Positions 45,810 to 56,183 of a DNA stretch of 64,000 bases are shown piece after piece (within the stretch, counting starts at the first letter, position 1; every line of letters begins with the position of its first letter). Source of the DNA: Ruania rhizosphaerae (GTDB lineage Bacteria; Actinomycetota; Actinomycetes; Actinomycetales; Beutenbergiaceae); assembly GCF_009805705.1 (NCBI RefSeq), contig NZ_VSMB01000012.1, positions 62,001 to 126,000 on the forward strand. Direction: 5' to 3'. The notes beneath the pieces were generated by a model. The model worked only from the letters and a program-made list of their open reading frames with translations, had not been told where the DNA came from and ran no database searches. Both the position numbers and the translations under genes were made by a program.

Positions 45810-46249
45810 GCAGCGTCATGATCGTGAGCGCAGAACGCGAAGTGCGCGCAGCTGCAGACATCATCTTCGAGTTGATCGCCGATCCTGCTCGCCAGCCGGA
45901 GTGGGACGGCAACGACAATCTCGATCGGGCCGAGCCGGGGCAACGGGTGCGCGGCGTCGGGGACGTCTTCCGGACTCTCCTCACCAACGGCGCCGTCCGG
46001 GAGAACCATGTGGTCGAATTCGATGAGGGCCGCGTGATCGCGTGGCAGCCTGCGGAGATCGGCACACCTCGCCCGGGCCACCTCTGGCGGTGGGAGGTCA
46101 TGCCGTTGGCGGCCGATCACACGCTGGTCCGGCACACCTACGACTGGTCGGCTCTCACTGACCCTGCTCGGCTGGCGAGGGCTCGTGCAACGACGAGCGA
46201 AGCGCTCGCCAGATCAGTCGCCAGGCTGGCGCACCTCGCTGAGGACTAA
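45806..46249 (+). CDS. SRPBCC family protein (START-like lipid/ligand-binding fold)
   Basis: 147 residues, ATG 45806 in an ATGA overlap with pgl. ADIIFELIADPARQPEWDGN opens the polyketide cyclase/dehydrase-like fold, with HLWRWEVMPLAADHTLVRHT and TYDWSALTD typical of this family. Helix-grip folds bind hydrophobic ligands or act as hydrolases/cyclases; the specific role is unknown. Coupling to pgl suggests cotranscription with the pentose phosphate operon but not a shared pathway. Confidence 0.85.
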   Translation: MSSVMIVSAEREVRAAADIIFELIADPARQPEWDGNDNLDRAEPGQRVRGVGDVFRTLLTNGAVRENHVVEFDEGRVIAWQPAEIGTPRPGHLWRWEVMPLAADHTLVRHTYDWSALTDPARLARARATTSEALARSVARLAHLAED

Positions 46250-46409
46250 GAGATCGCACGGATAGGCGAAGCCTGCTACGCGTCGCCCCAGCACGCACCT
46301 CGCTGCGTTGTCCTCGGTCGACGTGGCTCCGCCACGCCTCCCTCCTCCGCCTTGCGATGCACGCACTGGCTGCGTCGCTCGCGACGGCAGCCCTATCCGC
46401 GCGACCTCT
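46249..46409. repeat. Palindromic intergenic repeat element
   Basis: The 218-base gap 46250-46467 holds no gene. Arm AGAGATCGCACGGATAG (46249-46265) and arm CTATCCGCGCGACCTCT (46393-46409) are inverted at 15 of 17 positions. Inside lies CGTGGCTCCGCCACG, a 6-3-6 hairpin in the GTCGACGTGGCTCCGCCACG region near 46318-46337, together with purine/pyrimidine-biased tracts. It looks like a repetitive extragenic palindrome of the kind dispersed in actinobacterial genomes and would fold into a long structure; it probably also acts as the operon's transcription end. Confidence 0.6.
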
Positions 46410-46467
46410 AGGGGCACCGAAGACAGCCTCCGCGAAGCGCGTGCGCCGCCCCCGTTGCGTTCTCCGG

Positions 46468-46818
46468 TCAGCCGCCGCGGCGTGCGCGGAGAGCGGCCAG
46501 TGCCTCGTCCAGCAGGGCGGCGCCGTCCGCCTCGGTACGCCGCTCCTTCACATAGGCCAGGTGCGTCTTGTACGGCTCGTTCTTGGGGGCCTCGGGAGGG
46601 TTCTCCCGGTCCTGCCCGGCGGGGAGCCCGCACCGGGGACAGTCCCACGTCTCCGGGACGGCCAGGCCTTGCTCCTGCGCAAAGCTCGGGCGAGTCTCGT
46701 GCCCCGTCGCACACCAGTAGGAGACCCACACGCGTGGTGCGGACTCGCCTCGTTCTGCCTCACCCATCGGGCCCGCGCCTACGCGCGAGCCCCGGATTGC
46801 ACTACCGCCACCTGCCAT
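46468..46818 (-). CDS. rbpA: RNA polymerase-binding protein RbpA
   Basis: 116 residues. GGGSAIRGSRVGAGPMGEAE followed by VWVSYWCATGHETRPSFA, TWDCPRCGLPAGQDRENPPE, PYKTHLAYVKERRTEADGAA and LLDEALAALRARRGG matches RbpA from start to end; the Cys pair in CPRC and the GxEa-type sigma-interacting basic linker are present. Binds sigma A and stabilises RNAP open complexes; characteristic of Actinobacteria. 18 bases after secG, same strand. Confidence 0.96.
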   Translation of the reverse strand: MAGGGSAIRGSRVGAGPMGEAERGESAPRVWVSYWCATGHETRPSFAQEQGLAVPETWDCPRCGLPAGQDRENPPEAPKNEPYKTHLAYVKERRTEADGAALLDEALAALRARRGG

Positions 46819-46836
46819 CGAGAACGTACTCCTTGC

Positions 46837-47082
46837 TCAGAACGTGAATCGCTGGATCAGACCGAGGAGAACGATCACGATTCCCCAGACGATCGCCGAT
46901 CCGATCGTGATGCGGTTGAGGTTGCGCTCCGCCACGCCTGAGGACCCCAGGCTCGAGGAGATGCCACCGCCGAACATGTCGGAGAGCCCGCCTCCCTTTC
47001 CCTTGTGCATGAGGATGGAGAGCACCAGCATGAAACTGGTCAGCACCAGCAGCACCTGCAAGATGATCGTCAGTGCGGTCAC
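46837..47082 (-). CDS. secG: Preprotein translocase subunit SecG
   Basis: 81 residues from GTG 47082 (TALTIILQVLLVLTSFMLVL). Two helices flank a glycine-rich loop (HKGKGGGLSDMFGGGISSSL), a SecG hallmark, then RNLNRITIGSAIVWGIVIVL. Assists SecYE-mediated protein export. The Shine-Dalgarno is weak (AGGAAAG well upstream), so the start could be a little different. Between rbpA and the tpiA terminator. Confidence 0.94.
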   Translation of the reverse strand: MTALTIILQVLLVLTSFMLVLSILMHKGKGGGLSDMFGGGISSSLGSSGVAERNLNRITIGSAIVWGIVIVLLGLIQRFTF

Positions 47083-47154
47083 GTGTGAGAGTTCTTTCCT
47101 CGTCGGGCGGGTCAGCACCGGTCCGCTGCGCCGGGACCGGCTGGGCCGAGTCTA

Positions 47155-47195
47155 CGTGATCGGTGCGCGGCGATCGTCACCGCGCACCGATCACG
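47155..47195. terminator. Terminator of the gap-pgk-tpiA unit
   Basis: CGTGATCGGTGCGCGG (47155-47170) and its exact complement (47180-47195) form a 16-bp stem with loop CGATCGTCA, 33 bases past the tpiA stop at 47228. No T-run, as is frequent in high-GC actinobacterial terminators. Confidence 0.7.
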
Positions 47196-47227
47196 CCTCG
47201 TGGCGAGCCTGCCGGCCCGCCGGATGG

Positions 47228-48022
47228 TCAGAGACCGACTGAGTGCGACTGGTAGCGCACGATGGCAGCGAACTCCTCGGCCTGCAGGCTTGCACCGCCC
47301 ACCAGGGCACCGTCGACATCAGCCTGGGCCATGATCGACGCCACGTTGGAGGACTTGACCGATCCGCCGTAGAGCACGCGCACGGCGTCGGCCACGTCGC
47401 CGGAGTACAGTTCCGCGAGCCGGGCACGGATAGCAGCGCACACTTCCTGGGCGTCCTCCGGCGTCGCGACCTCACCGGTACCGATCGCCCAGACGGGCTC
47501 GTAGGCGATGACGACCTTGGCGGCGTCCTCGGCGGAGATGCCGGCAAGGGCGCCGTCGACCTGGGCGAGGGTGTAGGACACCTGCTCACCGGCCTGCCGC
47601 ACGTCCAGGCCCTCACCCACGCAGATGATCGGCACGATGCCGCCAGCGAGGGCGGCCTTCGCCTTCGCACCCACGAGTGCATCGTCCTCGGCGTGGTGCT
47701 CCCGGCGCTCCGAGTGGCCCACGACGGCGTAGCTCACCCCGAGCTTGCTGAGCATGGTGGCGGACACCTCACCGGTGTAGGCGCCCTTCTCGTGGGCCGA
47801 GATGTCCTGCGAAGCGTAGCCGATCTCTAGCTTGTCGGCGTCCACCAGCGTCTGGACCGAACGCAGGTCCGTGAACGGCGGGCAGACGACGACCTCGACG
47901 CCTGCGAAGTCGTGCTTGGCGTCCTTGAGTGTCCAGGCAAGCTTCTGCACCAGGTGCGTGGCCTCGTGGTGGTCGAGATTCATCTTCCAGTTGCCCGCCA
48001 TCAGCGGGGTACGTGCTGCCAT
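47228..48022 (-). CDS. tpiA: Triose-phosphate isomerase
   Basis: 264 residues from ATG 48022. [20 protein letters not shown] carries the catalytic Lys, [20 protein letters not shown] the catalytic His, and [20 protein letters not shown] the catalytic Glu with the phosphate loop; [20 protein letters not shown] follows. Interconverts glyceraldehyde-3-phosphate and dihydroxyacetone phosphate. Last gene of gap-pgk-tpiA, 34 bases after pgk. Confidence 0.97.
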   Translation of the reverse strand: MAARTPLMAGNWKMNLDHHEATHLVQKLAWTLKDAKHDFAGVEVVVCPPFTDLRSVQTLVDADKLEIGYASQDISAHEKGAYTGEVSATMLSKLGVSYAVVGHSERREHHAEDDALVGAKAKAALAGGIVPIICVGEGLDVRQAGEQVSYTLAQVDGALAGISAEDAAKVVIAYEPVWAIGTGEVATPEDAQEVCAAIRARLAELYSGDVADAVRVLYGGSVKSSNVASIMAQADVDGALVGGASLQAEEFAAIVRYQSHSVGL

Positions 48023-48056
48023 GTGTCTGGCCTTTCCGTGAGGTGTCGTCGGCCGG

Positions 48057-49256
48057 TCAGTCGGCGAGAACGTCGATGCCGGGGAGCGTCTTGCCCTCGA
48101 GGTACTCCAGCGACGCACCGCCGCCGGTCGAGATGTGGCTGAAGCCGGACTCGTCGAAGCCGAGCCGGCGCACAGCTGCCGCTGAGTCACCGCCACCGAC
48201 GATCGAGAACGCGCCACCCGCGGTCGCCTCGATCATCGCCTGCGCGACGGCCTTGGTGCCGCCTGCGAAAGCGGGGAACTCGAAGACACCCATGGGGCCG
48301 TTCCAGACGATCGTCTTGGCATCGGCGATCGAGGCAGCAAAGGCAGCGGCGGCGTCCGGTCCGATGTCCAGGCCCATCTGATCGGCGGGGATCGCATCCA
48401 CCGCCACCACTGTTGCCGGGGAGTCGGCAGCGAACGCCGGAGCGACGACGATGTCGGTCGGAAGCACGATCTCCACGCCGCGCTCGGCAGCCGCGGCCAG
48501 GTAGCCCTTCACGGTCTCGATCTGGTCGGCCTCGAGGAGTGAGGAGCCGACAGAGTAGCCCTGTGCGGCGAGGAAGGTGAAGACCATCCCGCCTCCGATG
48601 AGCAACCGGTCAGCCTTGGTCAGCAGATTCTCGATCACACCCAGCTTGTCGGAGACCTTCGAACCTCCGAGCACGACGGCGTAGGGACGCTCGGGATTCT
48701 CGGTCGCGCGACTGAGTGCCTCGATCTCGGTCTGCACCAGTCCGCCGACGGCGTGCGGTAGCTCCAGTGCGACGTCGTAGACGCTGGCTTGCTTGCGGTG
48801 GACGACGCCGAAGCCGTCGGAGACGTAGGCATCGGCGAGGGCCGCCAGGTCGTCAGCCAAGGACGCGCGCTCGGCGTCGTCCTTCGAGGTCTCACGGGCA
48901 TCGAAGCGGATATTCTCCAGCAGTACGACGTCACCGGGCTCCATCGCGGCGACCGCGGCCCGGGCCCCCTCACCGACGGTGTCGGAGGCGAGGGTGACGT
49001 GGGAGCCGAGCAGCTCGCCCAGCCGCTGGGCCACGGGCGCCAGCGAGAAGGCCGGGTCCGGAGAGCCCTTGGGGCGCCCGAGGTGAGCGGTGACGACGAC
49101 CTTCCCGCCTGCCTCGGCGAGGCGACGGATGGTGGGCAGCGCGGCACGGATGCGGCCGTCGTCGGTGATGGTGGTGCCGTCGAGCGGCACGTTGAAGTCG
49201 GAACGGACGAGGACGCGCTTTCCGCGCAGCTCGCCGAGATCATCGATGGTCTTCAT
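48057..49256 (-). CDS. pgk: Phosphoglycerate kinase
   Basis: 399 residues. N-terminal [80 protein letters not shown], and C-terminal nucleotide loop [20 protein letters not shown] with [20 protein letters not shown]. Makes ATP from 1,3-bisphosphoglycerate. A hairpin lies in the 88 bases between gap and this gene. Confidence 0.97.
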   Translation of the reverse strand: MKTIDDLGELRGKRVLVRSDFNVPLDGTTITDDGRIRAALPTIRRLAEAGGKVVVTAHLGRPKGSPDPAFSLAPVAQRLGELLGSHVTLASDTVGEGARAAVAAMEPGDVVLLENIRFDARETSKDDAERASLADDLAALADAYVSDGFGVVHRKQASVYDVALELPHAVGGLVQTEIEALSRATENPERPYAVVLGGSKVSDKLGVIENLLTKADRLLIGGGMVFTFLAAQGYSVGSSLLEADQIETVKGYLAAAAERGVEIVLPTDIVVAPAFAADSPATVVAVDAIPADQMGLDIGPDAAAAFAASIADAKTIVWNGPMGVFEFPAFAGGTKAVAQAMIEATAGGAFSIVGGGDSAAAVRRLGFDESGFSHISTGGGASLEYLEGKTLPGIDVLAD

Positions 49257-49294
49257 GGGTCTCCCTCGTCAACCGGGCAGGACTCGGCGCGCGA

Positions 49295-49329
49295 CCGCGC
49301 CCGCGTACTCGGTGAGCACGCGGGCGCGG
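49295..49329 (-). terminator. Hairpin between gap and pgk
   Basis: CCGCGCCCGCGT (49295-49306) and ACGCGGGCGCGG (49318-49329) form a perfect 12-bp stem with loop ACTCGGTGAGC. No T-run. It starts 16 bases past the gap stop and could act as partial terminator or mRNA-stabilising element, setting more gap than pgk transcript. Confidence 0.5.
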
Positions 49330-49344
49330 ATCATGTGCGCTTGG

Positions 49345-50484
<1,140 letters not shown>

Positions 50485-50544
50485 TCAACGGTACACCCGC
50501 GGCGGGCAAAGGGGCGCCCACTGGGTCCTGCGGATGAACGACGT

Positions 50545-51546
50545 TCACATATCGAGCATGTCCTGGGTGAGGTTGCTCTCGGTGTCCGGGACACCGAGCT
50601 CACTCGCGCGCTTGTCGGCCATGGCCAGCAGGCGCCGGATCCGCCCGGCGACCGCGTCCTTGGTCAGCGGCGGCTCGGAGAGCTGACCGAGTTCCTCCAG
50701 GCTGGCTTGTTTGTGCTCGAGACGCAGTGTGCCCGCCTGGCGCAGGTGGTCGGGCATCTCGTCGCCGAGGATCTCGAAGGCGCGCTCCACCCGCGCCCCT
50801 GCCGCGACGGCTGCCTGCGCGGAACGACGCAAGTTGGCGTCGTCGAAGTTCGCGAGCCGGTTCGCCGTACCGCGCACCTCGCGCCGCATCCGGCGCTCCT
50901 CCCAGGCCATGACCGCATCGTGAGCTCCCATACGCGTGAGCATGGCGCTGATGGCGTCACCGTCGCGGATCACCACCCGGTCGACGCCCCGTACTTCACG
51001 GGCTTTGGCCTGGATGCCGAGCCGACGGGCTGCGCCGACGAGCGCCAGGGCCGCCTCCGGGCCCGGGCAGGTGACCTCCAGGGCCGAGGACCGGCCGGGC
51101 TCGGTCAGCGAGCCGTGGGCGAGGAACGCCCCTCGCCAAGCCGCGACGGCGTCACCGATGCTGGAGTTCACCACGTGCGGCGGCAGGCCACGCACGGGAC
51201 GCCCGCGGGCGTCGAGCAGCCCTGTCTGCCGGGCAAGCTGCTCACCCCCGGCCACGACGCGCACCACGTACCTGTTGCCGCGGCGCAGGCCCCCACCGGA
51301 GACGACGATCACTTCACTGGCGTGACCGTAAACCTCCTGGATCGCCTGCCGCAGGCGACGGGCCGTGATGCCGGCATCGACCTCCGCCTCCACCACCGGT
51401 CGCCCGGCGATGATGTGCAGCCCACCCGCGAAACGGAGGGTTGCGGCGACCTCGGCCTTCCTGGCGGAGAGCTTGTCGATCTTCAGACGGGCCAGCTCGT
51501 CCTTCACATCGGCGGTCAGAGACATGAGCGCCATCCTGCCATTCAT
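50545..51546 (-). CDS. whiA: DNA-binding protein WhiA
   Basis: 333 residues from ATG 51546 (AGAGG five bases upstream, ATGA overlap with yvcK); starts at 51534 or 51525 are possible. The core begins [29 protein letters not shown]-like N-terminal domain ([20 protein letters not shown], then [20 protein letters not shown]) and C-terminal helix-turn-helix ([40 protein letters not shown]). Sporulation/division regulator conserved in Gram-positives; here in the rapZ-yvcK-whiA order. Confidence 0.95.
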   Translation of the reverse strand: MNGRMALMSLTADVKDELARLKIDKLSARKAEVAATLRFAGGLHIIAGRPVVEAEVDAGITARRLRQAIQEVYGHASEVIVVSGGGLRRGNRYVVRVVAGGEQLARQTGLLDARGRPVRGLPPHVVNSSIGDAVAAWRGAFLAHGSLTEPGRSSALEVTCPGPEAALALVGAARRLGIQAKAREVRGVDRVVIRDGDAISAMLTRMGAHDAVMAWEERRMRREVRGTANRLANFDDANLRRSAQAAVAAGARVERAFEILGDEMPDHLRQAGTLRLEHKQASLEELGQLSEPPLTKDAVAGRIRRLLAMADKRASELGVPDTESNLTQDMLDM

Positions 51547-52568
51547 CCTGACCTCTCCCCTACGTCGCCAAGGAACTGTTCGAACGCGTCACGATAGGCC
51601 CCCGCGAGCCTGAGCGTGTCGTGACGCGCAGTGCCGTCACCCTCACTGACCTGCCGGAGCAGCAACTGTGCACCGGCCGTGGCGGCACACGTCGCGAGAT
51701 CGTCGATGTCCTCCACGGCTGTCGGGTCTGCCACCACCACGTCCAGGTGAAGGTCGGGGGCCAGGTCATGCAGCGATCGCAAATGGTCCGCTGCGCTGAA
51801 CCCGGAGGTCTCACCCAACTGGGCGGACAGGTTCAGGGTGAGGCCGATGCGGGCCGACGTGGTGTGCAACGCCTCGGCCAGCTCAGGGACGAGCAGGTGC
51901 GGCATCACCGACGTGTACCAGGATCCCGGGCCCAGGATCACCCAGTCGGCTTCCATGACGGCGGCCACTGCCTCCGGATGCGCCGGCGGTTCACCCGGGA
52001 TCAGACGGACCCGCTCCACCCGGCCGGCCGTCACTGCTACCCGGCTCTGACCGCGAACCAGGGCACGGTGGGCGAACTCGCCGCTACCGTGAACCACGTC
52101 CGCCTCGATGTCGAGCGGTACCGCCGCCATCGGTAGCACCCGGCCCTTCGCGCCGAGGAGCTGGCCGATGAGGTCCAGGCCGGACACCTGGTCGCCGAGC
52201 AGTTCCCAGACGGTCGCGATGAGCAGGTTGCCCACAGCATGACCGTCGAGTGAGCCCCCTGAACTGAACCGGTGTTGCAGGACGTCCCGCCACGTGTGAC
52301 CCCAGTCGGACTCGTCGCACAACGCCGACAGCGCCATCCGCAGATCGCCGGGGGGTAGCACGCCGAGCTCTTGGCGCAGCCGGCCGGACGAGCCACCATC
52401 GTCGGCGACGGTCACGACGGCGGTGAGCGCCGTCGTGACGTGCCTCAGGGCTCCGAGCGTGGCAGCCAGGCCGTGGCCGCCGCCGAGCGCCACAACGCGA
52501 GGGCGCCGTTCTCGGCCGCTGTATCCCCCGGTGGGATGCCACCCGGTGGGAGGTGTGAGCAGGTTCAT
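51543..52568 (-). CDS. YvcK family protein (CofD-like gluconeogenesis factor)
   Basis: 341 residues from ATG 52568 overlapping the rapZ stop as [44 protein letters not shown] and [20 protein letters not shown] are the YvcK/CofD nucleotide and substrate motifs; [20 protein letters not shown] follows. YvcK binds UDP-sugars and in Bacillus and mycobacteria supports cell-wall integrity in gluconeogenic growth. Middle gene of rapZ-yvcK-whiA. Confidence 0.93.
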   Translation of the reverse strand: MNLLTPPTGWHPTGGYSGRERRPRVVALGGGHGLAATLGALRHVTTALTAVVTVADDGGSSGRLRQELGVLPPGDLRMALSALCDESDWGHTWRDVLQHRFSSGGSLDGHAVGNLLIATVWELLGDQVSGLDLIGQLLGAKGRVLPMAAVPLDIEADVVHGSGEFAHRALVRGQSRVAVTAGRVERVRLIPGEPPAHPEAVAAVMEADWVILGPGSWYTSVMPHLLVPELAEALHTTSARIGLTLNLSAQLGETSGFSAADHLRSLHDLAPDLHLDVVVADPTAVEDIDDLATCAATAGAQLLLRQVSEGDGTARHDTLRLAGAYRDAFEQFLGDVGERSG

Positions 52569-53503
52569 TCGCGGCCCAGATCCCGGTGCACCGTCCGTAC
52601 GACGCGGCCTTGGCCGCGCAATGCCGTCGCGATGGCCTCGGAGATGGCGACGGACCGATGCTTGCCGCCCGTACAGCCGACAGCGATCGTGACATAGGGC
52701 TTCTGCTCCTGGACGTACCCGTCGAGTACCGGTTCGATCGCAGCCACCCACCGGCCGACGAACTCCTCGGCGCCTGGCAAACCGAGGACGTAGTCGCGGA
52801 CCGGTTCGTCCTTGCCGGTCAGGTGCCGCAGCTCGGTGACCCAGTACGGGTTCTTCAGGAAGCGCACATCCACGACGTGATCGGCATCGAGCGGGAGGCC
52901 GTACTTGAACCCGAAGGAGACCGTCGTGATACGCAGGTCGGGCTGGACGTCACTGACCACCAGGTCCCGGACGGCGCGGGCGAGGTCGTGCACGGAGAGA
53001 TCGCTGGAGTCCAGGGTCACGTCAGCCCGGGATCGTAGATGCGTCAGCAGCCGGCGTTCTTCGGCGATGCCGTCCAGCATCCGGCCATCGCCTTGGAGGG
53101 GATGGGGCCGTCGCACCTGCTCGAAGCGTCGCACCAGCACCTCGTCTGTGGCGTCGAGAAAGACGATGCGATAGGTGATCTGGGCGCTGCGGAGATCGTC
53201 GAGCACCTGGACCAGGTCGGAGAAGAACTCCCGTGAACGCACGTCCACCACGGCCGCCAGCCGGCGCACGCCACCGTCGGCCTGGGTCATCATCCCGGCC
53301 AGTGCCATGAGCATCTTGGGTGGCAAGTTGTCCACGACGTACCAGTCGAGGTCCTCCAGCACCGCCGCGGTGCGGCTTCGTCCGGCACCCGACATTCCGG
53401 TGATCAGCAGGATCTCCGGCCGGTCGTCGACCTGGGGTGGTGCGCTCTCCTCCAGGAGTGGGATGCCGTAGGGCACGGTCGAGGGCTGATCCGGGTCGGT
53501 CAC
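52565..53503 (-). CDS. rapZ: RNase adapter RapZ family nucleotide-binding protein
   Basis: 312 residues from GTG 53503 (GAGG nearby); an ATG at 53554 would add 17 residues. P-loop LLITGMSGAGRSRTAAVLED (Walker A GMSGAGRS), YVVDNLPPKMLMALAGMMTQ, VVDVRSREFFSDLVQVLDDL, VSFGFKYGLPLDADHVVDVR, and IAVGCTGGKHRSVAISEAIA. In E. coli RapZ controls GlmZ; in Actinobacteria the RNA role is unproven, and the gene is kept with yvcK and whiA. Confidence 0.94.
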   Translation of the reverse strand: MTDPDQPSTVPYGIPLLEESAPPQVDDRPEILLITGMSGAGRSRTAAVLEDLDWYVVDNLPPKMLMALAGMMTQADGGVRRLAAVVDVRSREFFSDLVQVLDDLRSAQITYRIVFLDATDEVLVRRFEQVRRPHPLQGDGRMLDGIAEERRLLTHLRSRADVTLDSSDLSVHDLARAVRDLVVSDVQPDLRITTVSFGFKYGLPLDADHVVDVRFLKNPYWVTELRHLTGKDEPVRDYVLGLPGAEEFVGRWVAAIEPVLDGYVQEQKPYVTIAVGCTGGKHRSVAISEAIATALRGQGRVVRTVHRDLGRE

Positions 53504-53603
53504 GTCGTGGTCCTCATCTCCCGGTCGCTCGCACTCATGGTCCAAGGATGGCACGTGGGCGCTGGTTGCGCCGAGGCGTCCGGTCGCGCGAAGGTCGACC
53601 GGG

Positions 53604-55586
53604 TCACGACTGGTGCAGGTGAGCGGCGATCGCCTGCGCGAGCGCCGGCCCGATGCCGTGCACCCGTGCGATCTCCTCCGGCTCCGCCGCGCGCAGCGCC
53701 CGGACGGAGCCGAACTCCTTCAGCAGGGCCGACTGCCTGCTCGGCCCCAGACCTGGAACCGAGTCCAGGGCCGACCGGGTCATCCCGTGGCCGCGCCGCT
53801 TGCGGTGGTGCGTGATGGCGAACCGGTGCGCCTCGTCCCGCAGCCGTTGCAGCAGGAACAACCCGTCGCTCGTGCGCGGAAGCACCGCGGGGTAGTCCTC
53901 CCCGGGCAGCCACACCTCTTCGAGCCGCTTCGCGAGGCCGACGACGGAGACGTCGGTGATGCCGAGGTCCGCCAGCGCCTGGTGTGCCGCTGAGACCTGG
54001 GGAGCTCCGCCGTCGACGACCACAAGCTGCGGAGGGTAGGCGAACCGGCGCTTCTCGCGGCGTCCGGCAGAACCTGCCTCGACCTGCTCGCCGTCCTCGA
54101 CGGCGTCGAGTTCGTCGGCGCTCATCCCGTCTCGTTCGGCAAGATAGCGGCGGAAACGCCGGGTCAGCACCTCGTTCATGGCCTCGGTGTCGTCTCGCGC
54201 ACCGTGGCCCTCGGGTCCACGCACCACGAAGTGGCGGTACTCACTCTTGCGGGGGATGCCGTCCTCGAAGACGACCATCGAGCCCACCTGCTCGGTGCCG
54301 GCGGTGTGGGAGATGTCGTAGCACTCGATCCGCAGCGGGGACTCCGGGAGCCCCAGATGCTCGGTGAGTTCGGACAAGGCCGCCGACCGGGCCGTCAGAT
54401 CTCCCGCACGCCGGGTCTTGTGCAGTGCGAGCGCCTGCGTCGCATTCTGGTGCACGGTCTCGGCCAGGGCTCTCTTGTCCCCGCGCTGGGCCACGTAGAC
54501 GCGAACGGCGGCACCGCGGATCCCCCGCAGCCACGCCTCGATCTCGGTGTGGTTCTCCGGCAGCACCGGGACGACGACCTCTTTCGGGACGGCTTCGGTC
54601 CCGGCGGCGACACCGGTGCCGGCTTCCTCTGCTGTGCCGGCAGTCTCGGCCAGGTCGCCGTAGACCTGTTCCAGCAGGCGTTCGACCAGCTCGGCATCGC
54701 TGACGTCTTCCACACGTTCGGTCACCCAACCACGCTGGCCGCGGATACGTCCGCCCCGCACGTGAAAGACCTGCACGGAGGCTTCGAGCTCATCGGCGGC
54801 CATCGCGAAGACGTCGGCGTTGGTGCCGTCGGGCAGCACGACGGCGTTCTTCTCCACCACTCGCCGCAACGCGGCGAGATCGTCCCGTAGCCGGGCCGCG
54901 CGTTCGAAGTCGAGCTCGGCGGAAGCCTGCTTCATCTCCTGCTCGATGTGGGTCACGGCACGGCCGGTCTCCCCCGCCATGAAGGAGCAGAAGTCCTCCG
55001 CGAGATCGCGATGCTCCTCCGGACTGATCCGCCCCACGCACGGGGCCGAGCACTTGTCGATGTAGCCGAGCAGGCACGGGCGCCCGGTCTGCTCGGCCCG
55101 CTTGTAGACGCCCTTGGAACAGGACCTGATCGGGAAGACGCGCAACAGCAGGTCCACGGTCTCCCTGATCGCCCAGGCATGCGAGTAGGGGCCGAAATAC
55201 CGAGTGCCTCGTCGCTTCTTGCCGCGCATCACCTGTACCCGTGGGATCTCCTCGCCCATCGTGACGGCGAGATAGGGGTAGGACTTGTCGTCGCGGTACT
55301 TGACGTTGAACCGCGGGTCGTACTCCTTGATCCAGGAGTACTCGAGCGCGAGCGACTCCACCTCGGTAGCGACCACCGTCCACTCCACCGATGCCGCTGT
55401 GGTCACCATCTGAGCGGTGCGAGGGTGGAGCGCTGCGACGTTCTGGAAGTAGTTGCTCAGTCGCGCCCGCAGGTTCTTCGCCTTGCCGACGTAGATCACC
55501 CTGCGGTGTGCGTCCCGGAACCGGTACACCCCCGGCGAGGTGGGAATCTCACCCGGTCTGGGGCGGTATGTGGAAGGGTCGGCCAT
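53604..55586 (-). CDS. uvrC: UvrABC system protein C
   Basis: 660 residues from ATG 55586. GIY-YIG endonuclease domain at the N-terminus ([20 protein letters not shown], then LRARLSNYF), UVR motif ([20 protein letters not shown]) for UvrB contact, RNase H-like catalytic domain with [20 protein letters not shown] and [20 protein letters not shown], and tandem helix-hairpin-helix at the C-terminus. Incises both sides of lesions. 100 bases before rapZ; divergent from OsmC. Confidence 0.97.
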   Translation of the reverse strand: MADPSTYRPRPGEIPTSPGVYRFRDAHRRVIYVGKAKNLRARLSNYFQNVAALHPRTAQMVTTAASVEWTVVATEVESLALEYSWIKEYDPRFNVKYRDDKSYPYLAVTMGEEIPRVQVMRGKKRRGTRYFGPYSHAWAIRETVDLLLRVFPIRSCSKGVYKRAEQTGRPCLLGYIDKCSAPCVGRISPEEHRDLAEDFCSFMAGETGRAVTHIEQEMKQASAELDFERAARLRDDLAALRRVVEKNAVVLPDGTNADVFAMAADELEASVQVFHVRGGRIRGQRGWVTERVEDVSDAELVERLLEQVYGDLAETAGTAEEAGTGVAAGTEAVPKEVVVPVLPENHTEIEAWLRGIRGAAVRVYVAQRGDKRALAETVHQNATQALALHKTRRAGDLTARSAALSELTEHLGLPESPLRIECYDISHTAGTEQVGSMVVFEDGIPRKSEYRHFVVRGPEGHGARDDTEAMNEVLTRRFRRYLAERDGMSADELDAVEDGEQVEAGSAGRREKRRFAYPPQLVVVDGGAPQVSAAHQALADLGITDVSVVGLAKRLEEVWLPGEDYPAVLPRTSDGLFLLQRLRDEAHRFAITHHRKRRGHGMTRSALDSVPGLGPSRQSALLKEFGSVRALRAAEPEEIARVHGIGPALAQAIAAHLHQS

Positions 55587-55619
55587 GCCGACCAGGGTAG
55601 TTCGCGCTAGCGTTGCTCC

Positions 55620-56102
55620 ATGGGACCCCTGCACACGTATCAAGTCAACGTCGACTGGACCGGAGCCGGTGAGACGGGCACCGAGTCCTACACGTCCTAC
55701 GGCCGTGACCACATCGTGACGATCGAGGGAAAGCCGGACCTTCCCGGTTCAGCCGATCCTGCCTTCCGTGGCGACAGCACCCGCTACTCACCGGAGGAGT
55801 TGTTCGTCGCGGCGCTCTCCCAGTGCCACCTGTTGTGGTTTCTTCACCGCGCCGCTGTGGCCGGAGTGGTCGTCACGGGGTACACCGACCGAGCCACCGG
55901 CACGATGCGGGTGGAGACTGCCGGCGCGGGGCAGTTCACCGAGGTGACGCTTCACCCACGCGTCACAGTCGCCCACGACGTGGGTGAGGAGGTGATCGCC
56001 GACCTGCACCAGCAAGCGCACGACCATTGCTTTATCGCCCGGTCGGTGAACTTCCCGGTGCGGCTCGTCCCGGCAACCACACGGATCGCCGAACCCGCCT
56101 AG
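55620..56102 (+). CDS. OsmC family peroxiredoxin-like protein
   Basis: 160 residues. [20 protein letters not shown] carries the first Cys, and [18 protein letters not shown] the second; these two Cys are the hydroperoxide-reducing pair of the OsmC/Ohr family. The N-terminus [20 protein letters not shown] resembles the YhfA/OsmC branch. Likely detoxifies organic hydroperoxides. Divergent from uvrC by 33 bases. Confidence 0.93.
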   Translation: MGPLHTYQVNVDWTGAGETGTESYTSYGRDHIVTIEGKPDLPGSADPAFRGDSTRYSPEELFVAALSQCHLLWFLHRAAVAGVVVTGYTDRATGTMRVETAGAGQFTEVTLHPRVTVAHDVGEEVIADLHQQAHDHCFIARSVNFPVRLVPATTRIAEPA

Positions 56103-56183
56103 CAGCGGCCGCTACTCCCCCGCCTTCGACCGTTGCGTCGGGATTCCGACTGTTGAGTGCGGCTGCGGTGGGTGCGTGTCTAC

